A stretch of DNA of 64,000 nt from Microvirga terrae. GTDB lineage: Bacteria > Pseudomonadota > Alphaproteobacteria > Rhizobiales > Beijerinckiaceae. The stretch covers positions 2,737,001-2,801,000 of the forward strand of contig NZ_CP102845.1 of the NCBI RefSeq assembly GCF_013307435.2, in the 5' to 3' direction. The position numbers and the translations under genes were made by a program. The notes beneath the pieces were generated by a model that made no database searches, was not told the origin of the DNA, and was given only the letters and a program-made list of their open reading frames with translations. Of this stretch, positions 19,695-29,104 are shown one piece after another (position 1 is the first letter of the stretch; the number at the start of each line of letters is the position of its first letter).

Positions 19695-21944
19695 TTGACC
19701 GACCAGAGCACGATGGAACAGCACCGTTCGTCTGAAACGGGCCATAACTGGCTGATCTGGGTCGGTTATGTCGCCGTGCCGACGGCCCTTGCGTCGGCGC
19801 TGGTCACGTTCCTGATCCTTGCCGGGGCGACGCCGATCCCTCCCACGAACAGCATCGTCCAATGGGTTTTCATCCTGAACGGAGTTCTCATTGCCCTGCT
19901 GCTCGGGATCGTTGCCTGGCAGTCGCAGAAGCTGATTCGGGCAAGAATCCAGGGCGCGGCGGCTGCAGGACTTCATGTTAGGATCGTCGGACTTTTTACC
20001 CTCGTGGCTGGGGTGCCGGCTATTCTCATCGCGGGCGCAGCGTCGGTGTCGTTCGAACGAGGGCTCGACTCGCGATTAACGAGCAACATCAAAGATTTGA
20101 TGACGAACACGGTTGCGATTGCTTATTCGTACCGCGAGATCCAATGCCGGACCCTTGCCCGCGAAACACAATTATTGGCCGCGGATTTGAGCCGCGCCAT
20201 TGCGTTCTATAATACCGACCGCAACTTTTTCCGCGATTTCATGAGCTCGCGCGCCCGCTTTCTTGGACTCCCTGTCGCAATGGTCGTCGAGGCTAACGGC
20301 ACAGTTCTGGAGAGGGCCCTCGGTAAACCGCTTCCGGATCTTCCCGAGCCGACCCAGGCGGACATCGAGGACGCCAATACTCAAGAGGCTCTCTGCCTCC
20401 TCCCCGGGACCGGCAACATTCTGCGCTCGGTCCTCAAGCTGAACGACGGAAGCGGTCGAACTCTATACGTGGCCCGGGAGGTTGACCGCCAGGCGATCGA
20501 GTTCCCGGCGGTCGCCGAAAACGGCGTGGCCTTTTACGCGGCTCTCGACCAGAGAAAGGCCGGGCTTCAGTTCGCCTTCGCGTCCATGTTCACGCTGATT
20601 GCGCTGATCGTGCTGCTGTCCGCGGTCTGGTTCGGGCTCAACTTCGCCAACCGTCTCGTCGCTCCCATCCGGCGCCTCATCCATGCGACCGACCAAGTGG
20701 CGACCGGCAACTTCTACGTCCAGGTTCCTGTCCGCCGGGGCGAGGGCGATCTTGGCCATCTGGGCGAGACCTTCAACAAGATGACCTCCGAGTTGCGCCG
20801 CCAGCATGACGGGCTGACAGCCGCCAGTGACCTGATGGATCGCCGGCGGCGGTTCACGGAGGCGGTTCTCGCAGGCGTCTCCGCAGGCGTGATCGGCGTC
20901 AACGCCCGGGGCCAGATCACCATCGTCAATCCGTCGACGGAGGCGCTGCTCGGCACATCCCACAAGGAATTGCTCGGCCAGCCGATCACCGCGGTACTGC
21001 CGGAGGTCGCCTCCCTGGTCGAGGAGATGAACCAGGGGCGTCAGCGCCTGATGCAGCAGCAGATTCACATCGCCCGGAAGGGCAGGGAGCGCACCATCAA
21101 CGTTCGCGTGACCAGCGAACAGGCGCGCGGAGGCCTGAGGGATCTCGTCATCACTCTCGACGACATCACGGATCTCGTGGTCGCGCAGCGCACCTCTGCC
21201 TGGGCCGACGTGGCGCGGCGCATCGCGCATGAGATCAAGAATCCCCTGACGCCCATCCAGCTCTCGGCGGAGCGCATCCGCCGCAAGTACGGCAAGGTGA
21301 TCACGACGGACCGGGAAGTGTTCGATCAGTGCACGGATACCATCGTGCGGCAGGTCGACGACATCAAGCGGATGGTCGACGAATTCTCGTCCTTCGCCCG
21401 CATGCCGAAGCCCACCATCGGCGACGAGGACCTGACGGAGACGATCCGACAGGTGGTCTTCATGATGAAGATCGCCCATCCGGAGATCGCGTTCATCGAT
21501 CGGGTTCCGGCCGGCTCCCTGATTGCTCCCTTCGACCGGAGGCTCGTGTCGCAAGCGGTGACGAATATCGTCAAGAATGCAACGGAAGCGATTGCGGCGG
21601 TGCCGGAGGATGAGCGAGGCCAGGGGCAGATCTCAGTGCTGCTCGACGACACCCACCCGGATTATCTGATCCTGGCGATCACGGACAACGGCAAGGGGTT
21701 TCCCGTGGAAGGCCGCCAGCGCCTTCTCGAGCCCTACATGACGACGCGCGAGGGCGGAACCGGACTGGGGCTGCCGATCGTTGCCAAGATTCTGGAAGAC
21801 CATGGAGGTGGCATGGAACTGGCCGACAATCCCGAGGGCAGGGGCGGGCAGGTTCGCATGTGGATCCCCAAGACGAAGCATGTTGCATCAGAAGAGGCAT
21901 CGGCCGCTTCCAGCCGAAATGACTCTCGCAGGGCAAGCCAATGA
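19695..21944 (+). CDS. ntrY: Membrane-bound sensor histidine kinase NtrY
   Basis: Inner-membrane kinase (749 aa) of the NtrYX pair. Three N-terminal TM segments lie at about residues 17-42, 52-75 and 90-115, then a periplasmic region, and a fourth TM at about 295-318. HAMP, PAS (about 400-490), HisKA with HEIKNPLTPIQLS and a HATPase domain (NIVKNATEAI, ITDNGKGFP, GGTGLGLPIV) follow. TTG at 19695 or ATG at 19713 could be the start; neither has a strong ribosome-binding site. The 98-bp gap after ntrC contains a GCCCCC/GGGGGC palindrome at 19673-19686, so ntrYX may be partly independent of ntrBC. Its stop overlaps the ntrX start. Confidence 0.94.
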   Translation: MTDQSTMEQHRSSETGHNWLIWVGYVAVPTALASALVTFLILAGATPIPPTNSIVQWVFILNGVLIALLLGIVAWQSQKLIRARIQGAAAAGLHVRIVGLFTLVAGVPAILIAGAASVSFERGLDSRLTSNIKDLMTNTVAIAYSYREIQCRTLARETQLLAADLSRAIAFYNTDRNFFRDFMSSRARFLGLPVAMVVEANGTVLERALGKPLPDLPEPTQADIEDANTQEALCLLPGTGNILRSVLKLNDGSGRTLYVAREVDRQAIEFPAVAENGVAFYAALDQRKAGLQFAFASMFTLIALIVLLSAVWFGLNFANRLVAPIRRLIHATDQVATGNFYVQVPVRRGEGDLGHLGETFNKMTSELRRQHDGLTAASDLMDRRRRFTEAVLAGVSAGVIGVNARGQITIVNPSTEALLGTSHKELLGQPITAVLPEVASLVEEMNQGRQRLMQQQIHIARKGRERTINVRVTSEQARGGLRDLVITLDDITDLVVAQRTSAWADVARRIAHEIKNPLTPIQLSAERIRRKYGKVITTDREVFDQCTDTIVRQVDDIKRMVDEFSSFARMPKPTIGDEDLTETIRQVVFMMKIAHPEIAFIDRVPAGSLIAPFDRRLVSQAVTNIVKNATEAIAAVPEDERGQGQISVLLDDTHPDYLILAITDNGKGFPVEGRQRLLEPYMTTREGGTGLGLPIVAKILEDHGGGMELADNPEGRGGQVRMWIPKTKHVASEEASAASSRNDSRRASQ

Positions 21945-23311
21945 GCGCTGATATTCTCGTCGTCGACGACGAAGTCGACATTCGTGAGCTGGTGGCCGGC
22001 ATTCTCGAGGATGAAGGACACCGGACCCGGACTGCCGGCACGTCCGATGACGCCCTGGCGGCCATCGAGACTCGCCGTCCTCACCTGGTCTTCCTGGACA
22101 TCTGGCTCCAGGGAAGCCGGCTCGACGGGTTGCAGGTTCTGGAAATCATCAAGTCCCAGCACCCGGATCTGCCCGTGGTGATGATCTCCGGCCACGGCAA
22201 CATCGAGACGGCCGTGTCGGCCATCAAGGCCGGGGCCTATGACTTCATCGAAAAGCCCTTCAAGGCGGACCGGCTCGTCCTCGTTGCCGAGCGGGCGCTG
22301 GAGGCCTCGCGCCTGAAGCGCGAAGTGCGCGATTTGCGCTCGCGCTCGGTTCAGGCGAGCCGGATCGCCGGACGATCGATTGTCATTAACCAGCTCCGCC
22401 AGGCGGTGGAGCGAGCCGCGCCGACCAATGCGCGCATTCTGATCACCGGAGCACCCGGCTCGGGCAAGGAGCTGACGGCCAGGACCGTGCACGGCCTGTC
22501 CACACGTGCCAACGGTCCCTTCGTCGTTCTCTCGGCCGCGACGATCACGCCCGATACGATGGAAGCGGAGCTTTTCGGTACGGAAGGCGGCGAGGGCGGA
22601 GGACGCCGTGTCGGCGCGCTCGAGGAGGCCCATGGCGGCACCCTCTACATCGACGAAATCGCCGACATGCCGCGCGAGACGCAGAACCGGATCCTGCGCG
22701 TCCTGGTCGATCAGAACTTCCAACGGGTCGGCGGAACGACTCGGGTTCATGTGGACGTGCGCATCGTGTCCTCGTCCAGCCGTGACCTGCCTGCAGCCAT
22801 TGCGGCGGGCCAGTTCCGCGAGGACCTCTTCCACCGGCTCGGCGTGATCCCGATTCGCGTGCCGTCGCTCGCCGAACGGCGCGAGGACGTTCCCGAGCTG
22901 ATCGAGTTCTTCATGGAGCAGATTTCGTCCACGACCGGCCTCCCGAAACGGCGCATTGCCGAGGACGCCATGGCGGTCCTGCAGTCGCACGACTGGCCGG
23001 GCAACGTGCGCCAGCTCCGCAACAACGTCGAACGTCTGATGATTCTCACCTCCGGCGACCCCGATGCCGAGATCACGGCCGACATGCTGCCAACCGAAAT
23101 CGGCGCCCTGGTTCCGAGCACCCCGGGCGGGGCCGGGGGCGAGAAGCTCATGAGCCTGCCTCTGCGCGAGGCACGAGAGATCTTCGAGCGCGAGTATCTC
23201 CTCGCGCAGATCGCCCGCTTCAGCGGCAACATCTCGCGAACGGCGGAGTTCATCGGCATGGAGCGCTCGGCGCTGCACAGGAAGTTGAAATCCCTTGGGA
23301 TCGGAAGCTGA
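21941..23311 (+). CDS. ntrX: Response regulator NtrX
   Basis: NtrC-family regulator (456 aa). The receiver has phospho-acceptor Asp53 (LVFLDIWLQ). The AAA+ domain has Walker A GAPGSGKE, GGTLYIDEIADMPRET and WPGNVRQLRNNVERL. A C-terminal Fis-type HTH is seen (NISRTAEFIGMERSALHRKLK). The GAFTGA sigma54-contact loop is missing: after ELFG comes TEGGEGGGRRVGALEEA. Loss of GAFTGA is known in alphaproteobacterial NtrX, which is thought to act with sigma70 instead. It starts within the ntrY stop codon (ATGA). Confidence 0.94.
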   Translation: MSADILVVDDEVDIRELVAGILEDEGHRTRTAGTSDDALAAIETRRPHLVFLDIWLQGSRLDGLQVLEIIKSQHPDLPVVMISGHGNIETAVSAIKAGAYDFIEKPFKADRLVLVAERALEASRLKREVRDLRSRSVQASRIAGRSIVINQLRQAVERAAPTNARILITGAPGSGKELTARTVHGLSTRANGPFVVLSAATITPDTMEAELFGTEGGEGGGRRVGALEEAHGGTLYIDEIADMPRETQNRILRVLVDQNFQRVGGTTRVHVDVRIVSSSSRDLPAAIAAGQFREDLFHRLGVIPIRVPSLAERREDVPELIEFFMEQISSTTGLPKRRIAEDAMAVLQSHDWPGNVRQLRNNVERLMILTSGDPDAEITADMLPTEIGALVPSTPGGAGGEKLMSLPLREAREIFEREYLLAQIARFSGNISRTAEFIGMERSALHRKLKSLGIGS

Positions 23312-23543
23312 CGGGCTTCACTGTTACAGGGTGTGGCGGGCTCCCGGAGGTCGAGAAGAACCAAAACCTACAATCCACGGGAAAATATGCTCCGAGGGGG
23401 TAGAACTGTTGCGCCCCCCTTGCCGAACGCTGCCGTTCGCCCTGTAATAGATCTGCCGGTCACCGACCGCACGAAAGCGGACAACCATATTCAGGCGGCC
23501 CCATAGCCAAGACCGGCGGCGATGGGCTGGCGAGGCAACTTCA

Positions 23544-23798
23544 ATGGCGGGCGATCGCGCGCAGAATCTTCAGGACACATTTCTGAACTATGTTCGGAAG
23601 CAGAAAATTCCCCTGACGATCTTTCTCGTGAACGGGGTGAAGCTTCAGGGCGTCGTGACCTGGTTCGATAATTTCTGCGTCCTTCTGCGCAGGGATGGTC
23701 ATTCGCAGCTGGTTTACAAACACGCCATTTCCACCATCATGCCAGGACAGCCCGTGCAGTTGTTCGACCAGATCGACGAGGCTGGCGAGAAGGCTTGA
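23544..23798 (+). CDS. hfq: RNA chaperone Hfq
   Basis: An 84-aa Sm-like ring protein pairing small RNAs with mRNAs. Sm1 lies in [20 protein letters not shown], followed by [12 protein letters not shown], and Sm2 carries the RNA-binding [10 protein letters not shown] motif. It is short in its C-terminal tail, as usual in alphaproteobacteria. The 231-bp gap after ntrX should hold its promoter; I found no clear sigma70 match. It is followed at once by hflX, the classic hfq-hflX pair. Confidence 0.97.
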   Translation: MAGDRAQNLQDTFLNYVRKQKIPLTIFLVNGVKLQGVVTWFDNFCVLLRRDGHSQLVYKHAISTIMPGQPVQLFDQIDEAGEKA

Positions 23799-23799
23799 G

Positions 23800-25194
23800 G
23801 TGACCGAACCACGCAGCCCGGGGGAAGAACGTCTCGCCCAGCTTGCCGAACCTGAAAAAGAGGTTGCAGCCGGCACAAGAACCCTTGTGATCGGCCCGTA
23901 TCTGACTCGCAGGCGGCGCGCTTCGGTCGAGATGGACGGGGAGGGTGGCAACCCACGCCCTCCCGAGGCTCGCCTCGATGAGATCACCGGTCTCGCCCTT
24001 GCCATCGATCTGACCATTGTCCAGTCGCTGATCGCGCCTCTTGCGTCGCCGCGCCCCGCCACGTTCATCGGCAGCGGCAAGGTCGACGAACTGGCCGGTC
24101 TCATCCGGGCCGAAGAGATCGGGCTCGTGGTGATGGACTGCGCCCTCAGCCCGGTGCAGCAGCGCAACCTCGAGAAGGCCTGGAGCGCCAAGGTCATCGA
24201 TCGGACCGGCTTGATTCTTGAAATCTTCGGGCGGCGGGCCCGCACGAAAGAGGGCACCCTCCAGGTCGAGCTGGCCCATCTGTCCTACCAGAAGGGACGT
24301 CTGGTCCGTTCCTGGACCCACCTCGAGCGCCAGCGCGGCGGCTTCGGCTTCCTGGGTGGCCCGGGCGAGACCCAGATCGAGGCCGACCGGCGCCTGATCC
24401 AGGAGCGCATGACCCGGATCGAGCGGGATCTGGAGAGCGTCGTGAAGACACGCTCCCTGCACAGGACGAGCCGGCGGCGGGTCCCCTATCCGATCATCGC
24501 CCTGGTCGGCTACACCAATGCGGGGAAATCGACTCTGTTCAACCGCATGACCCAAGCCGATGTTCTGGCCGAGAACATGCTGTTCGCCACCCTCGATCCG
24601 ACCTCTCGAGCCATCGAGCTGCCGCACGGGGAGAAAGCCATTTTGTCGGATACCGTCGGCTTCATCTCCGATCTGCCGACGATGCTCGTGGCCGCCTTCC
24701 GGGCCACCCTGGAGGATGTGGTCGAAGCGGATGTCCTGCTCCACGTCCGGGATGTATCCCACGGAGAGACCGAGGCTCAGGCCGGGGACGTCGCCGTCGT
24801 CCTGCGAGAGCTCGGGATCGATCCGGATGACACGAAGCGTGTCGTCGAGGTCTGGAACAAGGCGGATCTCCTGTCGCCCGAGGACCGTGAGCGGCTGGCC
24901 GCCACATCCCACCGAACGGACGAGGAGAGGCGGCCGATCCTCATATCGGCTCTGACCGGCGACGGCATTCCCGAACTCCTCGCCACGATCGAGCAGCACT
25001 TGGCCCTGGGGCGGCTGACCTACGAGGTCGACGTGGCTCCGGAGGACGGGCAGGGGCTTGCCTGGCTGCACGAGAACACGGAGATCCTGGAGCGCCGGAC
25101 GAAGGAGAATGGGCACACCATCCTCCAGGTGCGGCTTGTTTCCGGCAAGGAACCCCGGTTCCTGAACCGGTTTCCCGAGGCGCGGGTCCTATAA
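23800..25194 (+). CDS. hflX: GTPase HflX
   Basis: Ribosome-binding GTPase (464 aa) that splits stalled or stressed 70S ribosomes. The N-terminal glycine-rich HflX domain has [15 protein letters not shown] and [19 protein letters not shown]. The G domain has G1 [13 protein letters not shown]3 DTVGF and G4 NKAD. The start is a GTG one base after the hfq stop; the open frame reaches 105 bases upstream into hfq but those codons are out of register with a family N-terminus. Tight coupling to hfq implies co-expression. It overlaps the convergent mazG end by 6 bases. Confidence 0.95.
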   Translation: MTEPRSPGEERLAQLAEPEKEVAAGTRTLVIGPYLTRRRRASVEMDGEGGNPRPPEARLDEITGLALAIDLTIVQSLIAPLASPRPATFIGSGKVDELAGLIRAEEIGLVVMDCALSPVQQRNLEKAWSAKVIDRTGLILEIFGRRARTKEGTLQVELAHLSYQKGRLVRSWTHLERQRGGFGFLGGPGETQIEADRRLIQERMTRIERDLESVVKTRSLHRTSRRRVPYPIIALVGYTNAGKSTLFNRMTQADVLAENMLFATLDPTSRAIELPHGEKAILSDTVGFISDLPTMLVAAFRATLEDVVEADVLLHVRDVSHGETEAQAGDVAVVLRELGIDPDDTKRVVEVWNKADLLSPEDRERLAATSHRTDEERRPILISALTGDGIPELLATIEQHLALGRLTYEVDVAPEDGQGLAWLHENTEILERRTKENGHTILQVRLVSGKEPRFLNRFPEARVL

Positions 25195-26034
25195 GGCCGG
25201 ACCGGATTTGCGCTCGGCGAGCTTCGCCGCCACCCAGAGCCGCTCCATCTCGTCGAGCGAGGCTTCATCGAGGCTCCTTTCCTGCGCCTCCAGGGCCTCC
25301 TCGATCGCCTTGAAGCGCCGCTCGAACTTGGCGTTGGTCCGCCGCAGGGCGCGCTCGGAATCGATGCCGAAATGCCGAGCCAGGTTGGTCACGGAGAAAA
25401 GCAGATCCCCAATTTCGTCTTCGATCCTGTCCCGGTCGCCGGATGAAGAAGCGTCCTTAACCTCCTCCAGCTCCTCGTGAATCTTGTCGATCACCTGCGT
25501 GGCTTCGGGCCAATCGAACCCGACCTTGGCGGCCTTGGACGTCAGCTTCTGGGCTCGCGTCAGAGCGGGCAGGGCCGTGGGAACTCCACCGAGGAAGCCC
25601 GCCTCGTGGGCCTCGGGCGAATGCCCCATTGCCTCACGGTCGGCGCGCCGCTCGGCCTTCTCTTCCGACTTGATCCTGTCCCAAAGGCGTTTCACATCCT
25701 CGGGCGACAGCTCCTTGATGTCTCCGAAAACGTGAGGATGACGCCTGATGAGCTTTCGCGTGATGGCTTCCACTACGTCTGGAAAGGCGAACGCACCCTG
25801 CTCTTCCGCCATGCGGGCGTGGAAGACGACCTGGAGCAGCAAATCGCCGAGTTCATCCCGCAGATCGGCCAGATCGCCGCGCTCGATGGCGTCGACCACC
25901 TCGTAGGCTTCCTCGAGCGTGTAGGGGGCAATCGATGCGAAGTCCTGCTCCAGATCCCAGGGACAGCCGGTCTCGGGCGTGCGCAGGGCCGCCATGATCT
26001 CGATCAGCCGCGTGATATCCGTGGAAGGCTTCAT
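25189..26034 (-). CDS. mazG: Nucleoside triphosphate pyrophosphohydrolase MazG
   Basis: House-cleaning NTP pyrophosphatase (281 aa) with two MazG repeats. The first carries CPWDLEQDFASIAPYTLEEA with EEAYEVVDAIE metal-binding acids and DLRDELGDLLLQVVFH. The second has KVGFDWPEATQVIDKI with EELEEVKDA and IEDEIGDLLFSVTNLAR. I chose the ATG at 26034 (MKPSTDITRLIEIMAALR); an earlier start at 26079 lacks family support. Gene order hfq-hflX-mazG is common in Rhizobiales, but here mazG is convergent. Confidence 0.94.
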   Translation of the reverse strand: MKPSTDITRLIEIMAALRTPETGCPWDLEQDFASIAPYTLEEAYEVVDAIERGDLADLRDELGDLLLQVVFHARMAEEQGAFAFPDVVEAITRKLIRRHPHVFGDIKELSPEDVKRLWDRIKSEEKAERRADREAMGHSPEAHEAGFLGGVPTALPALTRAQKLTSKAAKVGFDWPEATQVIDKIHEELEEVKDASSSGDRDRIEDEIGDLLFSVTNLARHFGIDSERALRRTNAKFERRFKAIEEALEAQERSLDEASLDEMERLWVAAKLAERKSGPAL

Positions 26035-26169
26035 GATGGAATCCCTGGTCGTTGCGGCCGTGTCATAGCCTGAGGACAAAACGCCCGGCTAGCTGGAATT
26101 GCCCCATTGCCCTGCGTTAGCGGTATAAGGTGAGCAGGACACTTCAAGCACAGCAAGGACGAAAACCCA

Positions 26170-26613
26170 ATGAGAGCGCGGGTCAAACTGGTCGACGGGA
26201 TGATGTTCGTGGGCGAATCCGGCAGCGGCCACGCCGTAGTCATGGACGGAGCGCCGGAATATGGCGGCCGCAATGTCGGCATCCGCCCCATGGAGATGCT
26301 TCTGATCGGGTTGGGAGGCTGCACGGCTTTCGATGTGGTCCAGATCCTCAGGAAGGGCCGCGAGAAGGTCACGGATTGCGACGTCGAGGTCACCGCCGAG
26401 CGTGCCGAGACGGACCCCAAGGTCTTCACGGCGATTCATCTCGATTATCGGGTCAAGGGGAGGGACCTTGCGCCGGCCAAGGTCGAGAGGGCGATCGAAC
26501 TCTCCAAGGAGAAGTACTGCTCTGCCTCGATCATGCTCGGCGCCGTCGCTAGGATCAGCTATTCCTGGACGGCGATCGAGGAAGTCGGGGAGATGCAAGC
26601 CGCCTCCTCCTGA
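26170..26613 (+). CDS. OsmC family protein
   Basis: A 147-aa OsmC/Ohr-fold protein of the YhfA-like subgroup. The first conserved Cys is in LLIGLGGCTAFDVVQILRK and the second in KYCSASIML, placed as the peroxidatic and resolving cysteines of this fold. Peroxide or hydroperoxide reduction is the family's usual role, but YhfA-like members are not well characterised. It is followed 25 bp later by the deacetylase-family gene, same strand. Confidence 0.87.
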   Translation: MRARVKLVDGMMFVGESGSGHAVVMDGAPEYGGRNVGIRPMEMLLIGLGGCTAFDVVQILRKGREKVTDCDVEVTAERAETDPKVFTAIHLDYRVKGRDLAPAKVERAIELSKEKYCSASIMLGAVARISYSWTAIEEVGEMQAASS

Positions 26614-26638
26614 AACCCTCCTAATTCGAGCCACGAAC

Positions 26639-27694
26639 ATGAAGCTGTTCTTCTCGGAAGCCCAACTGGCTCATCAGCCCCGGCAATACATGGTGCACGG
26701 GAGGATCGTTGCGCCGTTCGAAAATCCGGACCGGGCGACAACGCTTCTCGAGGTTCTGGCAGCGCAGGGCCTGATCCCGGCCGATCCGGGCGATCGCGGC
26801 CCGGAGCCGATTCTTGCCGTTCATGCCGACCATTACGTGGATTTCCTTCAGAGCGCTTATGATCGCTTCCTGGAACTGCCGCATCATGGTCCGGAGGTGC
26901 TGCCGAACGTCCATCCCTATCGAGGCTCAGGCAGCGACCTGGAAGAACGCGGCAGGCCACGCCCGACCGGGATTCTCGGCCAGGCCGGCTGGTATGTGGG
27001 CGATATGTCCTGCGCGATCATGGCAGGTACCTTCCAGGCGGCCTACGCGTCCGCCCAAGCGGCAATTGCCGCAGCGGAAGCGGTGCTGGCCGGCGAGCGC
27101 GCTTCCTTCGCCCTCTGCCGCCCGCCCGGCCACCACGCCTATGCGGACCGGGCCTCGGGCTTCTGCTTCTTCAACAATGCCGCGATCGCGGCCAAGCTGC
27201 TGCGCGGCCACTTCTCCAAGGTCGCGATCGTGGATTTCGATACGCACCACGGCGACGGGACGCAGGCGATCTTCTATACCCGCCCGGACGTCCTCTACGG
27301 CTCCGTCCACACCGATCCCACGGCTTACTACCCGCATTACGCGGGCTATGCGGACGAAACCGGAGCGGGGCCCGGCGAAGGCGCCAATCACAACCTGCCG
27401 CTCGCGCCCGGCGCCGATGACGAAGCCTTCATCGATGCCAACCAGCGCTTGGCGCTGGCCGTTCAGGCCCATGGGGCGGAGGCGCTGGTGCTCTCGGCCG
27501 GCTGGGACGCCCACCGGGACGACCCGTTGTCGAAGCTCGACGTCACGACGGACGCCTTCGCCAGGATCGGAGAGATCTGGGGCAAAATCGATTTGCCGAC
27601 CCTGATCGTCCAGGAGGGCGGATATTCGCTTACCGCAGCGGCTGAGGCCGCGCCGGCTTTCATGGCCGCATTCCGAGCCAATGGCGCTGAATAG
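26639..27694 (+). CDS. Histone deacetylase / acetylpolyamine amidohydrolase family protein
   Basis: A 351-aa zinc hydrolase of the arginase/deacetylase fold. Visible catalytic parts are RPPGHHAYADRASGFCFFNN (tandem His), DFDTHHGDGTQ (Asp and His zinc ligands), LVLSAGWDAHRDDP (Asp ligand) and EGGYSL. The N-terminus MKLFFSEAQLAHQPRQYMVHG and the insertion between residues 40 and 100 resemble acetylpolyamine amidohydrolases rather than acetoin-utilisation AcuC. Substrates could be acetylated polyamines or small amides. The start at 26639 is preferred; codons upstream overlap osmC in another frame. Confidence 0.87.
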   Translation: MKLFFSEAQLAHQPRQYMVHGRIVAPFENPDRATTLLEVLAAQGLIPADPGDRGPEPILAVHADHYVDFLQSAYDRFLELPHHGPEVLPNVHPYRGSGSDLEERGRPRPTGILGQAGWYVGDMSCAIMAGTFQAAYASAQAAIAAAEAVLAGERASFALCRPPGHHAYADRASGFCFFNNAAIAAKLLRGHFSKVAIVDFDTHHGDGTQAIFYTRPDVLYGSVHTDPTAYYPHYAGYADETGAGPGEGANHNLPLAPGADDEAFIDANQRLALAVQAHGAEALVLSAGWDAHRDDPLSKLDVTTDAFARIGEIWGKIDLPTLIVQEGGYSLTAAAEAAPAFMAAFRANGAE

Positions 27695-27861
27695 ATCCGA
27701 GGACACGCATAAGGACACGCACTTCAGCCAGCGCCGACCAGCCGGCCATTCTCAACCATTAGGCTCAAGGGAAGGGCACGCGACGACGAGCCTGTCACCC
27801 CACATCTGTAATTCGCATAAGATATATTATGGAACTAACAACGATGCTCCTCGGGTCTCGA

Positions 27862-28212
27862 CTACCGATCGGTATGTGAGTTCGCGCCAAGGGAGAAAAA
27901 CCATTCAGCATATGGCGTATCGCGTACCAGCTGGCGATTGTAATCGGGCGCGCCGTCATCCCACCACACCGGACCACGCTCGCCGAGTGCCCGCTTCGCG
28001 GCATCGACCTGGGCACGCACGCCGGCCAATGCCACTGGATCGCCCCTGACGCTGCGGACTGCCCGCCGCGCCGTCATCAGCTCGCGGACAAGGCGTTCGC
28101 GCTCCTGAGGCTCCAGTTCCGGATTGCTCAGCCGCCACAACCGGCCGCGAACCACGAAATAGCGACCGTCCGGAGTTCGCGGATACTGAGGGTCTGATGG
28201 CGCACGACCCAC
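27862..28212 (-). CDS. Small hypothetical protein conserved in Hyphomicrobiales
   Basis: A 116-aa charged soluble protein with a GTG start. It opens DPQYPRTPDGRYFVVRGRLW, continues RRLSNPELEPQERERLVRELM, and carries a Trp-rich patch (GPVWWDDGAPDYN) near the end. I have the impression of a family of similar small proteins in Methylobacterium-like genomes but know no function. No metal-binding, membrane or DNA-binding motif is visible. It stands alone between the deacetylase gene (opposite strand) and the MBL gene. The 167 bp to its left hold nothing I can identify. Confidence 0.7.
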   Translation of the reverse strand: MGRAPSDPQYPRTPDGRYFVVRGRLWRLSNPELEPQERERLVRELMTARRAVRSVRGDPVALAGVRAQVDAAKRALGERGPVWWDDGAPDYNRQLVRDTPYAEWFFSLGANSHTDR

Positions 28213-28306
28213 TGGTCACCCCAATGAGCTGGCAGCATGGGAAGCTAGGGTGAAGTCCGCCAGTCCCGTCGTCACGGGCCGAGCCTCCGTCCTTGCAGCC
28301 CCACCA

Positions 28307-29104
28307 TCACGCTGCCTCGATCTGGAGCCCGTCATAGGCCGGTTCGATGTGCGGCGGCAGCTCGCGGCGGAGCGTCTCGTAATCCAGATCCGTGTGCAGG
28401 TTCGTCAGGATGGCCCGCTTCGGCCGAACCCTCGCGATCAGCTCCAATGCTTCCGAGAGCGAGAAATGCGTCGGATGCGGGGTGTAGCGCAAGGCGTCCA
28501 GGATCAGAACCTCCAGGCCCTCCAGGACCGACAGGCTCTCGTCCGGCATCTGGCTCACATCCGGCGCGTAGGCGATGCCGCCGAACCGGAATCCGAGGGC
28601 GTCGATGTCCCCATGGATCATCCGGAACGGCAAGGCTTCGACAGCGCCGCCGGCGCCCGGAACCGCGACCGGGATCCCGGGCTTCAGCCCCCGCATCTTT
28701 AGGATGGGCGGATAGCTGCTGCCGGCCGGCGTTTCGAAGCAGTAGCCGAATCGCATCTGGAGCAGCTCGCTGGTCATCCGGTCCGCGTAGACCGGGATCC
28801 GCTGATGCTGAACGATCGCAAGCGGCCGCAGGTCGTCGATTCCGTGGATGTGGTCCGCGTGCTCGTGGGTGATCAGAACGCCGTCGAGGTGCCGCACGTC
28901 GGCCCCAAGGAGCTGGTCGCGCAGATCCGGACCCGTATCGACCAGGACGGTCGTGACGCCATCCGGCCCGGTTCTTTCGACGAGAACGGAGCAGCGCCTG
29001 CGCCGATTCCTCGGATTGTTCGGGTCACAGGCTCCCCAGCCGACTCCCACGCGTGGGACGCCTGCCGAGGATCCGCAGCCGAGAATCGTCAATCTCAATG
29101 TCAT
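28307..29104 (-). CDS. MBL-fold metallo-hydrolase (PhnP / RNase Z-like)
   Basis: A 265-aa metallo-beta-lactamase-fold hydrolase. The N-terminus LRLTILGCGSSAGVPRVGVG is the GCGSSxGxP type of PhnP/RNase-Z relatives. The metal motif is THEHADHIHGIDDLRPL (HxHxDH), with further His ligands in RMIHGD and NLHTDLDYE. Two Cys (GACDPNNPRNRRRRCS) match the structural-zinc-like insert. It overlaps tatD by 4 bases and so is probably co-translated with it; the metG-tatD-MBL order is usual in Rhizobiales. A phosphodiesterase role is likely; the exact substrate is unknown. Confidence 0.87.
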   Translation of the reverse strand: MTLRLTILGCGSSAGVPRVGVGWGACDPNNPRNRRRRCSVLVERTGPDGVTTVLVDTGPDLRDQLLGADVRHLDGVLITHEHADHIHGIDDLRPLAIVQHQRIPVYADRMTSELLQMRFGYCFETPAGSSYPPILKMRGLKPGIPVAVPGAGGAVEALPFRMIHGDIDALGFRFGGIAYAPDVSQMPDESLSVLEGLEVLILDALRYTPHPTHFSLSEALELIARVRPKRAILTNLHTDLDYETLRRELPPHIEPAYDGLQIEAA

